This document shows, in pieces, positions 16,190 through 23,448 of a stretch of DNA of 64,000 nucleotides. Numbering within the stretch: the stretch's first letter is position 1; every line of letters begins with the position of its first letter. The translations under genes and the position numbers were made by a program. The notes below the pieces were generated by a model. That model made no database searches. It saw only the letters and a program-made list of their open reading frames with translations, and was not told where the DNA came from. Source of the DNA: JBHJGO01 sp050331715 (GTDB lineage: Bacteria; Cyanobacteriota; Cyanobacteriia; Cyanobacteriales; Microcoleaceae). The stretch spans positions 62,001 to 126,000 of the forward strand of contig JBHJGO010000009.1 of assembly GCA_050331715.1 (NCBI GenBank), in the 5' to 3' direction.

Positions 16190-17518
16190 CTAAAGTTGCC
16201 AGTAGAACAACAACCAGAATGTAGCAATCATGCGTTCCCAGATTGAACGTCGCTTCCAGGTTCGAAGATTAACAGGTTTGCTATTCTGAAATGCGGTTAA
16301 GAAAAAAGACTCAATTTGTTGGCAGAGTTCCTGGGAAGCAGTTGACAAATTGAGTTCATCGTTTTGAAAGAAACTGCGGGGATCAAGATTTGCGCTGCCG
16401 AGGCTGACCCATTGTTTGTCAACCAGAATCAATTTGGCGTGCATCATACTGGGTTGATATTCATAGACCTCGATGTCATATCTGAGCAGTTCTCCATACC
16501 GTTCCCGTGAGGTGTAATGGATAAAGGGTTTGTCGCACCTCGACCCCATCGTAAGAATCCGAACATCAACGCCTCGCTGCTTAGCCCGTTGTAAAAAAAT
16601 CTGGGTATTTCTATCTGGTAAGAAGTAAGGACTGGCAATCCAAACTCGCTGAGTTGCCGCCTGGGTTAAAAGTTGATAGAGAGAACGAATGCTGGAGTCT
16701 CTGTCTGTTGGATTTTCTCCAGAAGTGACTAGAGTGGGTTTGTGATCGTGAGGCTCTGAAGCGTTTTGAAATTCAAATTCATCCGAGGAATTACCCGAGA
16801 AATTAGCGGTTCCTCCTGCATCTAGCCAATGTTGGAGAAAAAGGCAGCGCAGGCGTTGCAGTATCTCACCTTGACAATACACTTCGTAATCCAACCAGGG
16901 GGCCAAATCTTTCCGAGTTCCATCCCAATCGTTAGAAATGCCTGCTCCACCAACCAGGGCAATTCGTTCGTCAATCAAAAGTAATTTTCGATGATTACGG
17001 CGCAAATAATAAAGCGGATCGCGCCAGCTAAATTGATTAAAAAATCTCACTTCAACTCCAGCATTGCTTAATCTTTTCCAGTAAGATTTTGAGATCGACT
17101 TCACACCGTAGTGATCGACAATCAGTTGTACCTGAACCCCTTGCTGAGCTTTCTGAATTAATGCGGTGGCAAAATCATCAGCCCGACTACCCGGTGTCAT
17201 AATGTAAGTCTCAAACTGAATTGAAGCTTGAGCAGACTGAATCGCTGCTAATCGGGCTGCAAAAATCTCATTCGCACCCACACGAAATCCGCTAATTTTT
17301 CCGATAGAGCAAAAGGAGTCTGACAAACCGGAAATTTTCGCCACAAAATCCTTGGCAGTTGGACTGGGAAAATCAGTAATTTTATAGATATTTCTGTCGC
17401 GGAAGTAGCCCTTAAAGTACAGAATAATGACTATGGAGACAATAATCCCGAAAGCAATAGAAATGACTTGAAAGATGATACTTGGCATCGTTGTAGACAG
17501 AAGAGTAATGGATACCAT
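16190..17518 (-). CDS. Phospholipase D-like / cardiolipin synthase-type protein
   Basis: 442 residues with an N-terminal membrane anchor (about 10-35, IIFQVISIAFGIIVSIVIILY). Both HKD motifs are intact: HRKLLLIDERIALVGGAGI (about 208-226) and HAKLILVDKQWVSLGSANLDPRSF (about 360-383). A typical role is phosphatidyl transfer making cardiolipin, or phosphodiester hydrolysis; the pair of HxK motifs favours a synthase of the Cls type but does not prove it. A second methionine at residue 11 is an alternative start. It is divergent from the DUF389 gene with 118 bp between, where one half-site GATAGA of the stress palindrome occurs (17582). Confidence 0.88.
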   Translation of the reverse strand: MVSITLLSTTMPSIIFQVISIAFGIIVSIVIILYFKGYFRDRNIYKITDFPSPTAKDFVAKISGLSDSFCSIGKISGFRVGANEIFAARLAAIQSAQASIQFETYIMTPGSRADDFATALIQKAQQGVQVQLIVDHYGVKSISKSYWKRLSNAGVEVRFFNQFSWRDPLYYLRRNHRKLLLIDERIALVGGAGISNDWDGTRKDLAPWLDYEVYCQGEILQRLRCLFLQHWLDAGGTANFSGNSSDEFEFQNASEPHDHKPTLVTSGENPTDRDSSIRSLYQLLTQAATQRVWIASPYFLPDRNTQIFLQRAKQRGVDVRILTMGSRCDKPFIHYTSRERYGELLRYDIEVYEYQPSMMHAKLILVDKQWVSLGSANLDPRSFFQNDELNLSTASQELCQQIESFFLTAFQNSKPVNLRTWKRRSIWERMIATFWLLFYWQL

Positions 17519-17636
17519 TTTTACTTAGTTTTTCATGCCTTTGGGATCTTTCAATCTTCCTTCAGGCAGAGGATAATTGAAGATAGACTTACCTAAACTC
17601 TAAGATACTAAACTTATAAAATTTATCGTATTAGTA

Positions 17637-18650
17637 ATGCAGCGAACGTTTAGATTGATTAAAAGCTTTGGCTTAGGGGTGGTTCCACTCCTAAAACTGA
17701 GAGAGTCTCTTATTCAGGATGCAAAACTAACTCAGAACTACTTAGTGCTAACGATTAGCTCCTGCGTCATTGCGACTTTAGGTTTACTTATCAATAGTGC
17801 TGCTGTGATTATTGGCGCGATGATCATTGCTCCTTTAATCTTACCTCTTCGAGGACTTCCTTTTGCCACTCTGGAAGGCGATCTAAAGTTATTAAAACTC
17901 AGTTTTGTTTCAATTACTGTTGGCACTTTTCTTTCTATTTTTTGCTCTTTGCTGGTGGGAATTGTGCTGCGCCTGCCGGATTTCGGCTCAGAGATCCTAT
18001 CTAGAACCGAACCCACTTTAGTCGACTTGCTCATTGCTATCTTTGCTGGTGGGGTGAGCGGCTATGCAAAGATTCGGCCTCAGCTTGGAGATGCAATTCC
18101 TGGAACTGCGATCGCCGTTGCACTGATGCCACCCATCTGTGTGGTAGGCCTAGCTCTCTCTCAAGGACAGTGGGAACTAGCATCTGGGGCTACGCTACTA
18201 TATATCACTAACCTGATTGGGATTAATCTTGCATGCATTGGAATTTATGTCCTGGGTGGATATGCCCGCAGTAACGAATTGGCTAGAACGCTGTCCTGGG
18301 GAACCTCAATCGCTTTAATCTCTATGCTGGCGATTCCGCTCGGCATCAGCTTTTGGAGATTTTCTAGCCATGCTCACGTCAATCAGTCTGTGAATAAGAT
18401 ACTAGTAGGTCAGTCCTTAACGGACAGACCTGATATACAAATCGATGGTTCAAAGATTAATTGGAGAAAAAAGCCTCCAGTCGTTCTCGTCACAGTTAGA
18501 ACAACTGATCCCATAACGCCTGGAGAAGTTGCACTTGTTGAGCAAGTATTGACTGAAGAGCTTTCGACTCCGTTTAAAGTGATTTTTGATGTCACTCCAG
18601 CAACCCTGATTGAGTCCAATCGGCCTCAACCTGCTGTTCCGCAAAACTAG
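17637..18650 (+). CDS. DUF389 integral membrane protein
   Basis: 337 residues with about six membrane helices between 35 and 240. Family marks: QDAKLTQNYLVLTISSCVIATLGLL, NSAAVIIGAMIIAPLILPL and GDAIPGTAIAVALMPPICVVGLAL. The last 100 residues form a soluble domain (VVLVTVRTTDPITPGEVALV). The function of DUF389 proteins is unknown; a role in transport or membrane stress has been suggested for the family. It converges with the small proline-rich repeat gene (10 nt between stops). Confidence 0.9.
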   Translation: MQRTFRLIKSFGLGVVPLLKLRESLIQDAKLTQNYLVLTISSCVIATLGLLINSAAVIIGAMIIAPLILPLRGLPFATLEGDLKLLKLSFVSITVGTFLSIFCSLLVGIVLRLPDFGSEILSRTEPTLVDLLIAIFAGGVSGYAKIRPQLGDAIPGTAIAVALMPPICVVGLALSQGQWELASGATLLYITNLIGINLACIGIYVLGGYARSNELARTLSWGTSIALISMLAIPLGISFWRFSSHAHVNQSVNKILVGQSLTDRPDIQIDGSKINWRKKPPVVLVTVRTTDPITPGEVALVEQVLTEELSTPFKVIFDVTPATLIESNRPQPAVPQN

Positions 18651-18660
18651 ATTTCTCTAG

Positions 18661-18945
18661 CTACTCAGCTTCTTGACTTGTGTTGGGCATTTCATATTCG
18701 TACTGCTTTTGATCAGGCTCAGCACCAGTATTTGGAAGCTGATAGTAGGGATCACTTGTATTGACTGAGAAAGTTTCCTGGCTAGTATTGGGTAACTCGA
18801 ATTCGTTAGCACTTTGAATAGGCTCTTCACCAACATGGGGAAGCTGGAAATCTGCAGTAGGATTTACCACTGCTTCGGGTGCATGGGGGACAGCCTCTTT
18901 GTCTACATTCGGAACATTATTGTTAGGATTAGAATTAGTTGCCAT
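18661..18945 (-). CDS. Small protein with four tandem LPNT-type repeats (94 aa)
   Basis: ATG 18945 (a TTG three codons earlier is less likely). After a polar Asn-rich start (MATNSNPNNNVPNV) the protein holds four imperfect repeats of about 17 residues, each with an aromatic-x-L/M-P core: FQLPHVGEEP, FELPNTSQET, YQLPNTGAEP, YEMPNTSQEA. They alternate in type (1/3 and 2/4), suggesting duplication of a two-repeat unit. No membrane segment, signal peptide or known domain is seen. Expression under the stress motif is likely: an 11-of-12 palindrome lies 65 nt upstream with TTATGC as possible -10. Function unknown; a scaffold or binding-peptide role is conceivable. Confidence 0.8.
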   Translation of the reverse strand: MATNSNPNNNVPNVDKEAVPHAPEAVVNPTADFQLPHVGEEPIQSANEFELPNTSQETFSVNTSDPYYQLPNTGAEPDQKQYEYEMPNTSQEAE

Positions 18946-19009
18946 CTTGATCAATCAAAATATTTAGATATTGCAAGGCAAGCATAACAGCCGTATGCGA
19001 TTTTTGCCT

Positions 19010-19025
19010 TCTACCTATTGATAGA
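19010..19025 (-). promoter_or_regulatory. TCTATC-N4-GATAGA-type operator, 94-aa repeat protein
   Basis: Minus strand TCTATC-AATA-GGTAGA (11 of 12), 65 nt before ATG 18945; TTATGC follows 22 nt further. Confidence 0.6.
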
Positions 19026-19047
19026 TTCTTTGTACATTTTTCAGAAC

Positions 19048-19485
19048 TCAGACATTACACTGCTTAGCTTGGGAGTCTGTCGGCACTAGCTGGCTAATAG
19101 CTGATAGAAGCCGATCAGTAGAAATTGGCTTCTTCAAGGTAATGTCCGCCTTTAGTGCTTTGGCCATGTCCAATACTTCTAGAATTCCCTTTTGGGGATA
19201 CCCACTCACCGCGATGACACGGGGTTGAAACTTTGTTTCGAAGCTCTTGAGCTGCTGCAGTAGTTTCAGTCCATGTAGATTTGAGCCAAAAGTATCCTCT
19301 TCAACGGAAGTATTATCTTCAATTAAAATATCGAGAACTAATACATCAATCCTTGATCTTTTGATAATTTCTTCTGCTACTTTCCGATCACTACAAATCC
19401 ATGTTTCATGACCCACTTCCTCCAGGGCAGCTTCCCAGTATAGAGCAAGCTCGCGATGATCCTCAAATATTAAAACTCGAGCCAT
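19048..19485 (-). CDS. Single-domain response regulator (REC)
   Basis: 145 residues forming only a receiver domain: acidic pair in IFEDH (8-10), phospho-acceptor Asp in VLVLDILIED (about 52), VSGYP as the Ser/Thr switch, and KKP lysine near residue 119. There is no output domain, so it likely relays phosphate or binds a kinase, as stand-alone CheY-like proteins do. It follows the phytochrome kinase gene by 38 nt in the same direction and is its probable partner. Confidence 0.9.
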   Translation of the reverse strand: MARVLIFEDHRELALYWEAALEEVGHETWICSDRKVAEEIIKRSRIDVLVLDILIEDNTSVEEDTFGSNLHGLKLLQQLKSFETKFQPRVIAVSGYPQKGILEVLDMAKALKADITLKKPISTDRLLSAISQLVPTDSQAKQCNV

Positions 19486-19523
19486 TTTACACTTAATCGA
19501 AATACGTCAGATAATCGTTTCCT

Positions 19524-22115
19524 TCATCTTATTTTAACATTTTGCTGGCCCTTTTTCAAGATCTTTTCAATTGTACTAATCAATACAACCTCATTAATTG
19601 GCTTCTTGAGTAACGGTTTTGTTCGAAATGGATCTGGGATTGCATGCTTAGAGATGTATCCTGTCGTAAATACAAATGGAATATTACGTTTCATAAGCTC
19701 TTCCGCAAGTTCAAATGATGTTTCCCCTTTGAGATTAATATCAAGGAAAGCAATCTGATAATTATGTTCCTTACTTTCTAGTTCTTCTAGGGCTACTTTG
19801 ATTCTAGGAACCGCATCAACTGTCTCGAAACCGTGGTTTCTCAAAATGTCTTCAATATCCTGGGCAATTAGCATATTGTCCTCAACCACCAGAGCTGCAC
19901 CATAAAAACTCGTATCAGCTACTGAAGGACTGCTTTGCTCTAACAATTGCTCAGGACTCCTACTTCGCCATAACACATAGCCATTCGGAATCCAAAATTT
20001 GGCTCGGACACCACTTTGATCGAAGCTCAACTGTGCTTCACCATCAAATTCGTAGGGAATTGCCCGCTCGATTAAGGTTCGTCCAAATCCTTTACGTTTT
20101 GGGAGTTGAACAATTGGCCCATTTTCCTCACGCCACAAAAATCCCAGACCCCCATCTTCCCCTTGCCATTGGATTGAAACTTTTCCTTGGGGAACAGAGA
20201 GAGCACCGTACTTGGCGGAGTTGGATACCAGCTCGTGCAGCACTAGGCCGAACACCAGGGCAAAATCCGACTTGAGGCTCACCTCAAAATCTGACATGAA
20301 AACTCGCTCATTGATGTCAGACAGGTAGGGTTTAATCTCAGCACTAATCAATCGTTTGAGGGAAGGCCATTCTAGCTGATTGCCAGCCGCTAGTTCATGA
20401 GCAGAGGCTAGGGCGGTAATTCGTTGTTCCAATGTCGTAACGTATTCTGTGATGCTGGAGGCGGAAGCTTTTGTCTGACGAGCGACAGAGCGGATCAGGG
20501 CCAGAATGTTTTTCACGCGATGGTTAAGCTCCGCAATCAACATCTCGTGCTGTTGCCGCTGTTTGATCCAGGCTTGCTGACTCAGTTGATTGTGGCTCGT
20601 GGCAAACTGTAGTAAACCGAGACGCAGTTCCAGGGCGGCAGAAACATTTGCAGGTGTCCAGGGAGAAGAACAATTGGCAACGGACTCTTTGTATTCCTCA
20701 AAAGACGCGCGGGGGATCAAGCGAGGCCCAAATTGACCAAACTTAATCTCCTTCTCAGGAGAACCGGCCCAACGCACTTGACGAATAATTTCATTTCTGA
20801 AAAATGCCAGGTAAAACTGTTCATTAGGTACAATTCCCAGGATCATAGCACCGGCAGATTGGTTCAACGTGACATCGGGTGGAAAATCAACGTTTGATAG
20901 GTTCTCAATCGTGGTGACCTCTGATTCTGAGTAGGCTTGACTCTGGCGAATCAGTTCATGAATCGCCTCAGTCGAGGGGACAGCTCCCTCTGTCGTCAGG
21001 GTTTCTCCGTACTTGATCGCCAGTCCATCTGCCATCACCAATTGTAGAAGTCGGGGGCTGTGCTGCTGCAACAGATTGACCAAGTCCTGCTGCTGAATAT
21101 TCTGTAACTCGGAAACAAATTGTCCAATGGTAGACTTTGAGCGCCGTCGAGACTGGAAGCGTTCTTCTTCTATAGCATTCTGTAGCTTGAGGGAAAATAC
21201 TTGACCAAAAATTTCACAGACGGCTCGAAAGTCAGGTGGAACTAGTATCGGCTGGTGATGATGAAACGCAAATAGCCCCCACAGCTCACTCTGGACAATG
21301 ATCGCAACATTCATCGTTGCCCGAACTCCCATGTTTTCCAGGTATTCGACGTGAATCGGAGACACCGCTCGCAACTGGGTCAAAGAGAGGTCAAGCGGAG
21401 CTTCAGACTCAAGTGATAGCAGTGGAGAAGGCTGAAGCTGAATGTCTGGAATCACGCGGATTGGCATTCTCAGCAAAATTGCTCGGTACTGCTTTGGAAT
21501 ATCGGAGGCGGGGTAGCGTAGTCCCAAGTAGGGAGCGTAGCGACTCCTTACTGCTTCTGCAACAACTTCTCCTTCGCCCTCCGGTAGAAATTTATAGGCC
21601 ATTACCCGATCAAATCCTGTCATGCCTCTCAGGGATAGCACCGCATTCTCCAGCATGGCTTGGGGATCTTGCTGAGCCTGAAGCTGAGACATCATGCTTT
21701 TCACCAGAGACACAGGTTCTCGGCGATGTTCCTCAGAATGATCTAGCGCTTCAACCTCAATCACAAAACGCTCGTTGCTTCGATGAGCACTGATCTCGAA
21801 GAGCTTCCCATGAACCTTGTAGGAGCCAACCCGCTCTCGTTGAGTTTGGATGGTGGACAATCCACAGGTGTTGTTCAAATCGTGGACGATTTTCCCAGAT
21901 AGAACTGTGCTGGGATCATGCCCGAGAGCTTCCTGGGTTGAGACGCCTAGCACTGATTCCAGGTTGGCTGAGGCGTGGAGAATCTGCTCCAGTTGCAGAT
22001 CCGTCGCAATCAATGCACCAAAGGGTTGAATTTCACCTGGAATGTGGATCGGTTCGCGATCGCAGTTATCCAGGGCAAGTTTTTGAACCTCACTATGACT
22101 AACAAAATCTACCAT
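19524..22115 (-). CDS. Bacteriophytochrome-type HWE histidine kinase with C-terminal receiver
   Basis: 863 residues: PAS (about 18-130), GAF (145-310), PHY (330-500), HWE/HisKA_2 kinase (about 525-725), REC (about 745-860). Cys18 in DNCDREPIHIPGEIQPFG is the biliverdin-attaching cysteine of bacteriophytochromes. In the GAF domain PASDIP (Asp205) is present and the plant/Cph1 cysteine is replaced by Ile254 (SPIHVEYL), so the chromophore should be biliverdin. PRASFEEYKE (468-477) is the PHY tongue motif. The kinase has ELNHRVKNILALI with His532. It is a red/far-red sensor in the cytoplasm, followed by a lone receiver gene. It is 186 nt behind the REC-kinase gene. Confidence 0.93.
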   Translation of the reverse strand: MVDFVSHSEVQKLALDNCDREPIHIPGEIQPFGALIATDLQLEQILHASANLESVLGVSTQEALGHDPSTVLSGKIVHDLNNTCGLSTIQTQRERVGSYKVHGKLFEISAHRSNERFVIEVEALDHSEEHRREPVSLVKSMMSQLQAQQDPQAMLENAVLSLRGMTGFDRVMAYKFLPEGEGEVVAEAVRSRYAPYLGLRYPASDIPKQYRAILLRMPIRVIPDIQLQPSPLLSLESEAPLDLSLTQLRAVSPIHVEYLENMGVRATMNVAIIVQSELWGLFAFHHHQPILVPPDFRAVCEIFGQVFSLKLQNAIEEERFQSRRRSKSTIGQFVSELQNIQQQDLVNLLQQHSPRLLQLVMADGLAIKYGETLTTEGAVPSTEAIHELIRQSQAYSESEVTTIENLSNVDFPPDVTLNQSAGAMILGIVPNEQFYLAFFRNEIIRQVRWAGSPEKEIKFGQFGPRLIPRASFEEYKESVANCSSPWTPANVSAALELRLGLLQFATSHNQLSQQAWIKQRQQHEMLIAELNHRVKNILALIRSVARQTKASASSITEYVTTLEQRITALASAHELAAGNQLEWPSLKRLISAEIKPYLSDINERVFMSDFEVSLKSDFALVFGLVLHELVSNSAKYGALSVPQGKVSIQWQGEDGGLGFLWREENGPIVQLPKRKGFGRTLIERAIPYEFDGEAQLSFDQSGVRAKFWIPNGYVLWRSRSPEQLLEQSSPSVADTSFYGAALVVEDNMLIAQDIEDILRNHGFETVDAVPRIKVALEELESKEHNYQIAFLDINLKGETSFELAEELMKRNIPFVFTTGYISKHAIPDPFRTKPLLKKPINEVVLISTIEKILKKGQQNVKIR

Positions 22116-22301
22116 CGAAAAAAGTCAATCTAAAAATTATTCTCCTAACTCCGTCAAAATTGTCCCTCCCGAAGCAAGATACTTCAGTCTGAACGTGGAG
22201 CAAGGCTCATCTGCTCTGTTATTGTAATCAAATATTTCAATCACATCTCTTAATCAAATATCCCAATTAGGAACCCTGGCCAATACGTTTATAAAGACTG
22301 G

Positions 22302-23372
22302 CTACTTTGGCTGATTCATGGGGAGCTGAACTATGAATGTTGTTCCCTGACCAACCTCGGATCGTACGTCAATCGTGCCATGGTGAGAGTAAGCAATCTG
22401 ATAGCACAAATATAACCCCAAACCACTGCCAGATCGAAAATGCTTTCCCTGTTGAAATCGTTCAAAAATTTTGACTTGATCTTCCGAGGAAATTCCGATT
22501 CCTGTATCGATAACTTCGATCTTCACCTGCTGGGAAGCTTGACTGACTTTTAGCTCTATATATCCAGTGTCAGTAAACTTGAGCGCATTGCCAATCAGGT
22601 TTGTTAAAACGCGACGAATTTCCAGACGGTCGCCCGAAATTTTTTCCACCTCGTCGGCAACTTCCAACTTTAGAGCCAAGCCTTTGTCTTGGGCAAGAGG
22701 TATTAATTCCTGGATGACTTCTTGAACCAGTTCAGGTAAATCAAAGTCGATAAAGCTTAAAACTTTCTGCCCAACGTCGTAGGAGTAGACATCCAACAAC
22801 GTATTTAGCATCAGGAGCAAATTATGATTACTACTAGCGATACTTGAAATTGCCTCTTTTACATCAGGAATAACTTTACCAAAGGCTTCCTGTTCTATTA
22901 GGCTGAGCATTCGATCAACTGCTAGCAGCGGTGTTCGTAGGTCATGGGTCAAACAGTGGATAAAACTTTCTCGCTGGTCAATACTATGCTTCAGTCGCAG
23001 AAGCGAGCGAACTCTAGCTTGTAGTTCATCGATCTTAATCGGTTTGCGAATGAACTCGTCGGCCCCTGCGTCTAGCCCCTGAACCACACTGGATTGGTCG
23101 TGAGCCGTGATCATTAGAATCGGAATGAAAGGTAACTTCTGGTTCTCGCGAATTCGCCTTGCAACCTCATAACCATCCATTCCGGGCATCATAACGTCCA
23201 ACAAGACCAGATCGGGTGGAGAGTCTTCCATTTGAGCCAGAGCATCTAACCCATTGTCGATTAGAGTAATTTCGTGTCCTTCCTCTTCCAGGGCCAGCTG
23301 TACCAGGAACAAATTATCCGGGATATCATCAACAGCGAGAATTTTCTTCGGCTTTGATCTAGAAGTGACCAT
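22302..23372 (-). CDS. Hybrid two-component protein: REC - HisKA - HATPase
   Basis: 356 residues. An N-terminal receiver (10-125: ILAVDDIPDN, VLLDVMMPGMDGYE, RKPIKIDEL) is followed by a DHp helix pair with the phospho-histidine in FIHCLTHDLRTPLLAV (about 145) and an ATPase domain with NLIGNALKFTD, VIDTGIGIS and GSGLGLYLC boxes. It has no membrane segment. Receiver-first hybrids like this usually take phosphate from an upstream kinase and pass it on. The gene lies 76 nt behind the ethylene-receptor-like kinase and before the phytochrome gene, so the four are probably one regulon or operon. Confidence 0.92.
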   Translation of the reverse strand: MVTSRSKPKKILAVDDIPDNLFLVQLALEEEGHEITLIDNGLDALAQMEDSPPDLVLLDVMMPGMDGYEVARRIRENQKLPFIPILMITAHDQSSVVQGLDAGADEFIRKPIKIDELQARVRSLLRLKHSIDQRESFIHCLTHDLRTPLLAVDRMLSLIEQEAFGKVIPDVKEAISSIASSNHNLLLMLNTLLDVYSYDVGQKVLSFIDFDLPELVQEVIQELIPLAQDKGLALKLEVADEVEKISGDRLEIRRVLTNLIGNALKFTDTGYIELKVSQASQQVKIEVIDTGIGISSEDQVKIFERFQQGKHFRSGSGLGLYLCYQIAYSHHGTIDVRSEVGQGTTFIVQLPMNQPK

Positions 23373-23448
23373 GCTTATATTCTTAAATCAAACTTATCAA
23401 ATATCTACAGGTTAACTCTCTTATCGTTTTCTGAAATCTCTCAAAAGG

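Noticed and set aside
17572..17587. Possible stress palindrome between the phospholipase D and DUF389 genes
   Set aside because: Only one half (GATAGA) fits; the other half matches 2 of 6 positions, too weak to call.
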